Origin: Burkholderiales bacterium
Lineage (GTDB): Bacteria > Pseudomonadota > Gammaproteobacteria > Burkholderiales > CAIKXV01
DNA length: 6,592 bases
Assembly: GCA_019751575.1 (NCBI GenBank)
Contig: JAIENF010000448.1
Location: 1 to 6,592 of the forward strand
Direction: 5' to 3'
Part shown: positions 1 through 5,498 of the stretch, in pieces
Layout of the letters: each line of letters begins with the position of its first letter
Position numbering within the stretch: position 1 is the stretch's first letter
Translations under genes and position numbers: made by a program
Notes under the pieces: generated by a model
Told to the model about the DNA's origin: nothing
Database searches by the model: none
The model's input: only the letters and a program-made list of their open reading frames with translations

Positions 1-407
1 AACGAGATCACCAGCGAGGTCAGGATGGCGGGGATGGTGCCGACGCCGAACCAGAGCACGAAGATCGGCACCACCGCGACCTTGGGGATGCTGGAGAACC
101 CGACCAGCACCGGATAGAAGGCCTCGTAGGCGATCCGGGACGACCCGATCAGCGAGCCGAGCAGCACGCCGACCACGATCGCACCGGCGAAGCCGACCAT
201 CGTCGTGTACAGCGTCTGCACCGCGTGCGGCCAGATCAGCGGGAACTTGGTGACCAGGTCGTAGATCACCGCGCTCGGCGGCGGCAGGATCACCGACTTG
301 ATGCCGGTCAGCACTACCAGCAGTTCCCAGGCGATGAAGATGAACACCAGGAAGATGACCGGGAACGCCTTGATCACATAGCGGTTGGCGAGCAGTGAAG
401 CATTCAT
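1..407 (-). CDS. ABC transporter permease, NitT/TauT (SsuC/TauC-like) family, partial
   Basis: This is the N-terminal 135 codons of an inner-membrane permease; the C-terminal half lies beyond the left edge. My translation starts MNASLLANRY at the ATG at 407-405, two bases after the ATPase stop. A weak purine-rich stretch (AAGGCGG) sits upstream in the end of the ATPase gene. Visible hydrophobic segments lie at about residues 14-33, 70-88 and 110-135. LPPPSAV at 41-47 follows the first segment, as in SsuC/TauC relatives. The stretch YPVLVGFSSIPKVAVVPIF, about 98-116, followed by LWFG, resembles the cytoplasmic coupling-helix region that contacts the ATPase in BPD_transp_1 permeases. The family imports nitrate, sulfonates, pyrimidine precursors or similar small solutes with a periplasmic binding protein. 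No such protein is in view and the substrate cannot be read from this fragment. Family call is firm; specificity unknown. Confidence 0.9.
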   Translation of the reverse strand, partial: MNASLLANRYVIKAFPVIFLVFIFIAWELLVVLTGIKSVILPPPSAVIYDLVTKFPLIWPHAVQTLYTTMVGFAGAIVVGVLLGSLIGSSRIAYEAFYPVLVGFSSIPKVAVVPIFVLWFGVGTIPAILTSLVIS

Positions 408-409
408 CG

Positions 410-1264
410 TCAGGCCGCCTTCATGCCGTCGGCGCGCGCATCGCCGATGCGGGTGCGCAGCCGGTGGACCATCGACACGAACTCGGGCTCGTACATCACG
501 TCGAGCCCGCGCGGGCGCGCGAACGGCACATGCTCGCTGTGCAGGAGCCGACCGGGCCGGGCGCTCATCACGAACACGGTCTCGGACAGCAGCACCGACT
601 CGGACAGGTCATGCGTGATCAGCATCACGGTCGGGCGCTTCGTCAGCCAGAGCTCCTGCAGCACCTGCCAGAGTTCCTCCCGGGTGAAGGCATCGAGTGC
701 ACCGAACGGCTCGTCCAGCAGCAGCAGCGCCGGCTCGTGGATCAGCGCGCGGCAGAGCGAGGCGCGCTGGAGCATGCCGCCCGACAGTTGCCACGGCTTC
801 TTCTCGCTGAAGCCCTTGAGGCCCACGACCTCCAGCAGGGCCTCGGCCTTTGCCCGGTACTCGTCGCGCTTCGCGCGGAAGGTGCTGCGGTACGGCTCGA
901 CGATCCGCAGCGGCAGCATCACGTTGTCGATCACGCTGTACCAGGGCAGCGGCGTCGGGTTCTGGAATGCCATGCCGACGAAACCCAGCGGACCGGTGAC
1001 CGGCTTGCCGCCGACGACGACCCGGCCCGAGGTCGGCGCGATCAGTCCGGACACCATCTTCAGCAGCGTCGACTTGCCGCAGCCCGACGGGCCGACGATC
1101 GACACGAAGCCGCCCTTCGGGATGTCGATCGATGCACCCTCGACCGCAAGGGTGCCGGTCGGTCCGCCATAGCGCAGGCTGACGTCCTCGAACCGGATGA
1201 AGGGCTCGGGCACGGCCGTCGGCGTGGCCTCTGCTGCACTGCCGGTTCCGGCGCTGGAATCCAT
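410..1264 (-). CDS. ABC transporter ATP-binding protein, NitT/TauT (SsuB/TauB-like) family
   Basis: Cytoplasmic ATPase that powers the permease encoded next to it. Numbering from a GTG at 1282, the motifs are Walker A GPSGCGKST (64-72), Q-loop Gln107 in AFQNPTPLPW, signature LSGGM (166-170), Walker B LLLLDEP with catalytic Glu191, D-loop GALD, and H-loop His224 in LITHD. LSGGM in place of LSGGQ, and the PLPW stretch after the Q-loop, are usual in the nitrate/taurine/sulfonate branch. Two starts are possible. The GTG at 1282 overlaps the hpxZ-like stop as GTGA (290 aa). The ATG at 1264 is preceded by GGGAG at a 5-nt spacing (284 aa). I prefer the ATG because the GTG has no clear ribosome site; the first 20 or so residues are low-complexity either way. 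Its place behind two amidases and before the permease suggests it imports their substrate (inference). Confidence 0.93.
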   Translation of the reverse strand: MDSSAGTGSAAEATPTAVPEPFIRFEDVSLRYGGPTGTLAVEGASIDIPKGGFVSIVGPSGCGKSTLLKMVSGLIAPTSGRVVVGGKPVTGPLGFVGMAFQNPTPLPWYSVIDNVMLPLRIVEPYRSTFRAKRDEYRAKAEALLEVVGLKGFSEKKPWQLSGGMLQRASLCRALIHEPALLLLDEPFGALDAFTREELWQVLQELWLTKRPTVMLITHDLSESVLLSETVFVMSARPGRLLHSEHVPFARPRGLDVMYEPEFVSMVHRLRTRIGDARADGMKAA

Positions 1265-1278
1265 CACGGCTCCCGTGG

Positions 1279-1683
1279 TCACTTCGGTTCGATCATGATG
1301 CTCACATGCGCCGACACGACGCGCCAGCCCTCGGGCGTACGGATCCAGGTCTGGCTCTGGCGTCCGATCCGGTCGCCCGGCGGTCGCTTGAACTCGGTGT
1401 TGGCGACGGCGAAATCCCGCCCGTAGGTGGTGATGCGCGTATTGCCCAGGGTACGCATCAGTCCCTGCGAAGGCCGCGAGGCGCGGAACTCGCAGATTTC
1501 CTGGTAGCTGTGCAGGTTCTCGGTCGCGCCGTAGCGCAGCGTGGTCGGGTGGTTCCAGAAGATCTCGTCGAGCACCTCGACCTTGTTGTTCACCAGCGCG
1601 TCTTCGTAGCGGTAGAACGCGGCGGTCACTTCGGCGTGCACGTCCGGGATGTTCACTTCGAGGGTCATCGGTTGCGTTTCCAT
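1279..1683 (-). CDS. hpxZ: HpxZ-like protein (DUF3225, NTF2-like fold)
   Basis: A 134-residue protein recognised as the HpxZ/DUF3225 family, whose members take the NTF2/SnoaL-like cone fold. Hallmarks seen are the N-terminal helix AAFYRYEDALVNN (21-33), VEVLDEIFW (35-43), TLRYGATENL (48-57), a central strand region containing FAVANTEF, and a C-terminal QSQTWIRTPEGWRVVSAHVS strand pair. In Klebsiella the homologue sits in the hpxWXYZ cluster for oxalurate use, but its biochemical role is not settled; it may be an accessory or substrate-handling factor rather than a catalyst. Here it also follows an AtzE/HpxY amidase, 19 nt after that gene's stop. The start could be the ATG at 1683 or the in-frame ATG at 1668 (Met6), which has a weak GGAAA eight bases upstream. 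Most of the conserved region begins after residue 10, so the choice does not alter the domain. Confidence 0.88.
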   Translation of the reverse strand: METQPMTLEVNIPDVHAEVTAAFYRYEDALVNNKVEVLDEIFWNHPTTLRYGATENLHSYQEICEFRASRPSQGLMRTLGNTRITTYGRDFAVANTEFKRPPGDRIGRQSQTWIRTPEGWRVVSAHVSIMIEPK

Positions 1684-1702
1684 CGGTAGCAGGTGTTCGA
1701 CT

Positions 1703-3142
1703 TCAGGCCGACAGCACGGCGGGTGCCGCCGCGATGCCGATGCGTTCGAGGTGGGCGGCGACCCGCAGGCAGAGGTCTTCCCGCCACGGTGCGGCGATGA
1801 CCTGCACGCCGATCGGCAGTTCCCCCGCGGCGCGCGCGACAGGCACGGCCGCGACCGGCCAGCCGAGGAACGAGATCGGCTGGGTGAACAGCCCGAGGTT
1901 GGGCCGCGCCAGCATCCGCTCGCCCTCGAGCGTGATCCACTCGGTGCCGATCGGAGGCGCCGACATCGGCGTCGACGGCGCGATGATCACGTCGCAGCGC
2001 TCGAACACCTTCAGCGCGCGCTCGCGCACGTACCGCCGGACCCGGTGCGCCTGCCACAGCCACTGGGCCGGCGCGAGCACGCCGGCGAGCATGCGGTCGC
2101 GGATGAGCGGTTCGAAATCCGCCGCACGCGACTTCAGGTCGGGCAGGTGCAGCAGGCTTCCCTCGATCGAGGTCATCAGGAAAGCAGCCGCACGTCCGCG
2201 TGCCGCTTCAGGAACGTCGATGCGCTGCGTCGCACCGAGTGCATGCGCGACCGCCTGCACCGCAGCCCGGGCCTCATCGGCCATCGGCCGCGAAAAATAG
2301 CCGTCGGCGACCGCGATGCGCAGGCCCTCGATGCCACGGCCGATCTGTGCGGCCGTCGGCTCGACCGGCCGTTGCGCGCACACCGGGTCGCCGGCGTCCG
2401 GCCCCTGCATCGCGTCGTAGGCAAGGGCGAGGTCTGACGCCGAACGCGCCAGCGGACCGATGTGGTCGAGGCTGCCGACGAAGAGGTAGCCGCCCGCCCG
2501 GGAGAGCCGCCCGTAGGTCGGCTTCAGGCCGAAGATGCCGCACAGCGACGCCGGCACCCGGATCGAACCGTTGGTGTCGGTACCCAGTGAAAGCGGGACC
2601 ATCCCCGCTGCGACGGCAGCGCCGGAACCACCGGACGAGCCACCGGCCACGCGCGTCGTATCGTGCGGATTGCGTGTCGGGCCGTAGTGGGTGTTCTCGG
2701 TGCTGAACCCGTACGCGTATTCGTCCATGTTGAGCGCGCCAACCAGCACCGCACCGGCGCCGCTCAGTCGGCGGATCGCGGCTGCATCGGCCGTGGCCGG
2801 CGGACGCTCGCGGTTGATCTTCGATCCGGCCAGCGTGACCATGCCTTCGACATCGAACAGGTTCTTCACGGCATAGGGCACGCCGGCCAGCGGGCCGGGC
2901 GACTCGCCGCGGCGCACTGCCGCATCCACTGCCGCGGCCTCGGCAAGCGCACGGGTGCGGGTCACCTCGGTGAACGCATTGACCTCCGGATTGCGGCGGT
3001 CGATATGCGCCAGCGCAGCCTCGGTGACTTCGCGGGCGGAGACCCGTCCTTCGCGGACGGCGGCCGCGATGGAGGCAGCGCCCTGCAGGGCGAATGCACC
3101 GTCGCCGTTGCCGGTGTCACCGGCCGGAATGGGCCGGGTCAT
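1703..3142 (-). CDS. atzE: AtzE/HpxY-family amidohydrolase (amidase signature)
   Basis: A 479-residue amidase-signature hydrolase. The Ser-cisSer-Lys triad reads as Lys93 (PYAVKNLFD), Ser169 (first Ser of GGSSGGS) and Ser193 (DTNGSIRVP); the 24-residue spacing between the two serines is the family norm. GLKPTYGRLSRAGGYLF (205-221) and SLDHIGPLARS (224-234) are typical of the AtzE branch. Characterised AtzE deaminates 1-carboxybiuret to urea-1,3-dicarboxylate in cyanuric acid breakdown; the Klebsiella relative HpxY acts in oxalurate use. The actual substrate here is unknown. The start ATG overlaps the stop of the GatC-like gene as ATGA, with GGAG ten bases upstream, so the two are probably translationally coupled. 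That fits the known need of AtzE for AtzG as a small partner subunit. The protein is slightly longer than AtzE because of a Gly-rich N-terminal extension of about 15-20 residues. No broken motif was seen. Confidence 0.93.
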   Translation of the reverse strand: MTRPIPAGDTGNGDGAFALQGAASIAAAVREGRVSAREVTEAALAHIDRRNPEVNAFTEVTRTRALAEAAAVDAAVRRGESPGPLAGVPYAVKNLFDVEGMVTLAGSKINRERPPATADAAAIRRLSGAGAVLVGALNMDEYAYGFSTENTHYGPTRNPHDTTRVAGGSSGGSGAAVAAGMVPLSLGTDTNGSIRVPASLCGIFGLKPTYGRLSRAGGYLFVGSLDHIGPLARSASDLALAYDAMQGPDAGDPVCAQRPVEPTAAQIGRGIEGLRIAVADGYFSRPMADEARAAVQAVAHALGATQRIDVPEAARGRAAAFLMTSIEGSLLHLPDLKSRAADFEPLIRDRMLAGVLAPAQWLWQAHRVRRYVRERALKVFERCDVIIAPSTPMSAPPIGTEWITLEGERMLARPNLGLFTQPISFLGWPVAAVPVARAAGELPIGVQVIAAPWREDLCLRVAAHLERIGIAAAPAVLSA

Positions 3143-3330
3143 GGCCGGAACACTCCGGCAGCCTCGTCGGTGTCGACCAGTTCGACCGCATTGACCACCT
3201 GGGCCACCTGCGCGATGCGTTCAAGGTTGGCGACCACGCCCGCGCGGCACGCAGGGTCGATGGCCAGTCCGATCGCGGACGCAGTCGAATCGACATAGGC
3301 CGCCCAGTCGACGGATGCAGGATCGGTCAT
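3139..3330 (-). CDS. atzG: AtzG/HpxX-like GatC-related subunit (DUF4089)
   Basis: A 63-residue protein, MTDPASVDWAAYVDS at the N terminus and ending GVFRP. The pattern GLAIDPACRAGVVANLERIA (about 21-40) followed by an acidic tail and C-terminal VFRP is the DUF4089 signature, the family of AtzG and HpxX. AtzG is a vestigial GatC-like partner that wraps around and stabilises AtzE; it has no catalytic residues of its own. The gene lies between the two amidases. Its start overlaps the upstream allophanate hydrolase stop as ATGA (3327-3330) and its stop overlaps the AtzE-like start as ATGA (3139-3142). A GGGAG lies ten bases before the start. These overlaps suggest production in step with the AtzE-like enzyme. 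Family evidence makes AtzE the likely partner, though the sequence alone does not exclude contact with the other amidase. Confidence 0.9.
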   Translation of the reverse strand: MTDPASVDWAAYVDSTASAIGLAIDPACRAGVVANLERIAQVAQVVNAVELVDTDEAAGVFRP

Positions 3331-5225
3331 CTTTGGTGAACTCCCGTGAGGCTTTCACAATACGCGCGCCAGCCGCCGAACGCGGAGATATCGGGGGCAC
3401 CTTCCAGCGCGGCAGGTTCGCAGACGAAACCCTTGACCGTGCTGCCGTCGGCCAGCGTGACGGTGCCGATCGCCAGCGGCGGAGGCACTTCGGCGACGAA
3501 GGCGCCGAAGGCTTCGGTCGTGAGTTCCCAGACCTCGACCACGATCGCGGCCCCCTGCCGCGGACTGCTGCCGGCCGGATCGACGCGCACCAGACCCGGC
3601 CGGGGCGGCACGGTCCCGGGCAAGGCATGCAGGCGGTACGACGGCGCGGTCGTGGTCGCCTCCAGGCAACGCGCCGACCGGCTGGTCAACTGGACATTCA
3701 ACGGCATGCCCGACAGGTGGGCGCCGACCACTGCCAGGCGGACGGTGCCGGGCACGCTGCCGGCAGCCGCAACCGGCGCTGCCGCACCGGTCTTGGCAGG
3801 CGCAGGCGGCACCGGCACACCGCAGGCACCGCTGGTGGTGTTCAGTGCGGACTGCACGCGCGCGCCCAGCGCAAGCAGTGCGCGGTCGCGGAAGGCTTCT
3901 CCGATGAGCGTGACGCCGGTCGGCATGCCATCGCCGCGCAGCCCGGCCGGTACCGCGACGGCGGCCAGGTCGAGCAGGTTCACGAAGTTCGTGTAGCGGC
4001 CAAGCCGGGTGTTGAGCAGCAGCGGCTCGGCCTCCACCTCGGACAACCGGTAGAGGGTCGGTGCCGTGGGCAGCAGCATCACGTCGATCCCCTGCGGTCC
4101 CTGCCAGACGCGGCCGCAGGCCACCCGCAGTTCCTGCAGCCGGTACATCGCCTCGAAGGTGTCGGCCGCGCTGAAGTTGCGCGCACCTTCGGTGATCTGC
4201 CGGGTCACCGGGTGCAGGGCCTCGGGCTGCGCCTCGATGAACGCGCGGATCGCCGCATACCGCTCGGCGACCCACGGGCCGCTGTAGAGCAGTGCCGCGA
4301 CCTCGGCAAACGGCGCGTACGCGAACGGCACCGGCACGGCCCCCATGTCAGCCAGGGCGCCGACGGCGCGCGCGTACGCGGCCGCCGCCTGGGCATCGCC
4401 GAAGAATTCCAGGTCAGCGCCGTCGAGCACGCCGAAGCGCAGCCCGCGCGGATCGGCAAGGCCGGTCGTGGCGGCGCCGACAGGGGCCCCGCGCGACCAG
4501 GGATCCAGCGGGTCCGGCGTGGCAAGCACATCGAGGACCGCCTGCGCATCCGGGCAGTTGTGCGCGAACACGGCCACGCAGTCGAGCGACCGGCAGGCCG
4601 GGACCACGCCGTGGTTGCTGACCAGCCCCCGGGTCGGCTTGAGGCCGACGATGTTGTTGAAGGCGGCCGGCACCCGGCCCGATCCGGCGGTATCCGTACC
4701 CAGTGCGAAACTGACCAGCCCGGCCGCTACCGAGACGGCCGATCCGGAACTCGATCCTCCGGGTACGTAGTCGGCGTCGAAGGTGTTGGCCGGGACGCCG
4801 TACGGACTGCGCACGCCGACCAGGCCCGTGGCGAACTGGTCGAGGTTGGTCTTGCCGACATGGATCGCGCCCGCATCGAGCAACCGCTGCACGGCGGTCG
4901 CCGTCGTGCCGGGCCGATAGGCGAACGCCTTGCAGGCGGCCGTCGTCGGCAGCCCTTCGACATCGATGTTGTCCTTCACCGCGAACGGGATGCCGAACAG
5001 CGGCAGCCCGCCTGCAGCCCGGGCAGCCGGCGGCATGCGGTCGAGTTCGGCGGCACGCGCACGCAGTGCCGCATCGGTTTCCCGGGTGATCCAGGTCGGA
5101 TCGTCACCCCGGGCGCGGATCCTGCGCAGGACCTGCTCGACCACGTCGGACGCGCTGACCGCGCCGGAGGCCAGCGCCGCACGCAGGTCGAGCACATCGA
5201 GTACAGGTGGGACGGCAGGAGTCAT
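3327..5225 (-). CDS. atzF: Allophanate hydrolase (amidase domain plus AtzF-type C-terminal domain)
   Basis: A 632-residue cytoplasmic enzyme, slightly longer than AtzF. It hydrolyses allophanate (or urea-1,3-dicarboxylate) to ammonia and CO2 (EC 3.5.1.54). The amidase-signature domain spans roughly 10-460, with Lys84 (PFAVKDNID), Ser158 (first Ser of GGSSSGS) and Ser182 (DTAGSGRVP) as the triad. GVVPACRSLDCV (206-217) is a specific hallmark of allophanate hydrolases. Tyr314 and Arg322, in YSGPWVAER, match in spacing the Tyr/Arg pair that binds substrate in characterised homologues. After an Ala/Pro-rich linker (about 471-494), the C-terminal domain (495-632) carries AHLSGMPLN with His503 and ends in AFGGWRAY. 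I chose the ATG at 5225. An upstream GTG at 5282 would add 19 residues with no family resemblance. Neither start has a clear Shine-Dalgarno site. It is the first gene of the operon and lies downstream of the sigma-54 promoter. No urea carboxylase is adjacent. Confidence 0.95.
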   Translation of the reverse strand: MTPAVPPVLDVLDLRAALASGAVSASDVVEQVLRRIRARGDDPTWITRETDAALRARAAELDRMPPAARAAGGLPLFGIPFAVKDNIDVEGLPTTAACKAFAYRPGTTATAVQRLLDAGAIHVGKTNLDQFATGLVGVRSPYGVPANTFDADYVPGGSSSGSAVSVAAGLVSFALGTDTAGSGRVPAAFNNIVGLKPTRGLVSNHGVVPACRSLDCVAVFAHNCPDAQAVLDVLATPDPLDPWSRGAPVGAATTGLADPRGLRFGVLDGADLEFFGDAQAAAAYARAVGALADMGAVPVPFAYAPFAEVAALLYSGPWVAERYAAIRAFIEAQPEALHPVTRQITEGARNFSAADTFEAMYRLQELRVACGRVWQGPQGIDVMLLPTAPTLYRLSEVEAEPLLLNTRLGRYTNFVNLLDLAAVAVPAGLRGDGMPTGVTLIGEAFRDRALLALGARVQSALNTTSGACGVPVPPAPAKTGAAAPVAAAGSVPGTVRLAVVGAHLSGMPLNVQLTSRSARCLEATTTAPSYRLHALPGTVPPRPGLVRVDPAGSSPRQGAAIVVEVWELTTEAFGAFVAEVPPPLAIGTVTLADGSTVKGFVCEPAALEGAPDISAFGGWRAYCESLTGVHQR

Positions 5226-5301
5226 CGAATGCAGGGTGCCGGAGACACCGCAGGAGCCAGAAGAGAGGGCGAGCCGAATCACATCGGGACGAACGACAGG
5301 T

Positions 5302-5335
5302 CATGCCGGTGCAATCGCCGTGCCATGCCGGTGCA
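5302..5335. repeat. 12-bp direct repeat pair, 22-bp period, around the promoter
   Basis: The 12-mer CATGCCGGTGCA occurs perfectly at 5302-5313 and 5324-5335 (TGCACCGGCATG on the transcribed strand). The 22-bp period places both copies on about the same face of the helix. The downstream copy supplies the TTGCA of the -12 element and the upstream one overlaps the -24 GG. A 10/12 match in opposite orientation lies at 5379-5390. TGCACC equals one half of the NtrC recognition dyad, but no full dyad is present. It could be an operator, or a local duplication with no role. Confidence 0.5.
5310..5325 (-). promoter_or_regulatory. Sigma-54 (RpoN) -24/-12 promoter for the amidase operon
   Basis: On the minus strand 5325-5310 reads TGGCACGGCGATTGCA. 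This matches the published sigma-54 consensus TGGCACG-N4-TTGCW at every core position: GG at 5324-5323 (-24) and GC at 5312-5311 (-12), separated by exactly ten bases. Transcription would begin near 5299, about 74 nt before the preferred start codon of the allophanate hydrolase. It lies in the one intergenic gap of the window and points the right way. Sigma-54 control through NtrC fits a nitrogen-acquisition operon. Seen: the motif. Inferred: its use and its activator. Confidence 0.72.
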
Positions 5336-5446
5336 GGGCCACCTTGCAGCGACCCGCAACCGTCCCGGGCACTTCCGAGGCACCGGAATGCGGCGCGCCC
5401 ACGGACGTGCGCACCAACATGATGCGCCACTCTTCGTCGATGCACG

Positions 5447-5494
5447 CGGCCGGGGCAGGCCGCTCCGCCAAGACCAGGGAATCCGCCCCGGCCG
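5447..5494 (-). terminator. GC-rich hairpin after fumC, possible transcription terminator
   Basis: CGGCCGGGGC at 5447-5456 pairs perfectly with GCCCCGGCCG at 5485-5494, leaving a 28-nt loop. The stem starts four bases after the fumC stop on the minus strand. There is no run of T after the stem, so it is not a canonical intrinsic terminator. It could act as a weak terminator or an mRNA 3'-end stabiliser separating fumC from the sigma-54 operon. Confidence 0.4.
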
Positions 5495-5498
5495 AGGA

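Larger units (their letters stand above)
5226..5498. other. Intergenic region between fumC and the amidase operon
   Basis: This is the only long non-coding stretch in the window (273 bp). It contains the fumC-proximal hairpin, a small 8-bp palindrome (GTGCGCAC, 5407-5414), a degenerate inverted copy of the repeat element (GGCACCGGAATG, 5379-5390), two direct repeats and a sigma-54-type promoter. No convincing coding region, tRNA or riboswitch was seen. The leader from the predicted start of transcription (about 5299) to the ATG at 5225 is about 74 nt and lacks a strong ribosome-binding site. Confidence 0.8.

Noticed and set aside
395..1426. A 343-codon plus-strand open frame opposite the ABC ATPase and HpxZ genes
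   Set aside because: It is a shadow of the minus-strand genes; composition is Arg/His/Gln rich, with no motif or convincing ribosome site.
1649..2437. Plus-strand open frames opposite the AtzE-like gene
   Set aside because: The minus strand carries a complete amidase triad in the family spacing; the plus-strand products look like antisense translations.
5226..5282. In-frame GTG at 5282 as an alternative start of the allophanate hydrolase
   Set aside because: The extra 19 residues do not resemble family N-termini, no Shine-Dalgarno is seen, and it would leave a leader of only about 17 nt after the predicted transcription start.
5279..5284. ATG-TGA minimal start-stop in the operon leader
   Set aside because: Six bases are expected by chance and no ribosome-binding site precedes it.
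5226..5300. Possible riboswitch (guanidine-type) ahead of the allophanate hydrolase
   Set aside because: Such elements are known near urea carboxylase genes, but the leader is only about 75 nt and shows none of the conserved motifs I would recognise.
5407..5414. GTGCGCAC palindrome as an operator
   Set aside because: Eight bases in GC-rich DNA is too short, and the symmetry does not extend outward.
5226..5498. Sigma-70 type -35/-10 promoter
   Set aside because: No TATAAT-like box at suitable spacing from any TTGNNN element in this GC-rich gap; the sigma-54 match is far better.
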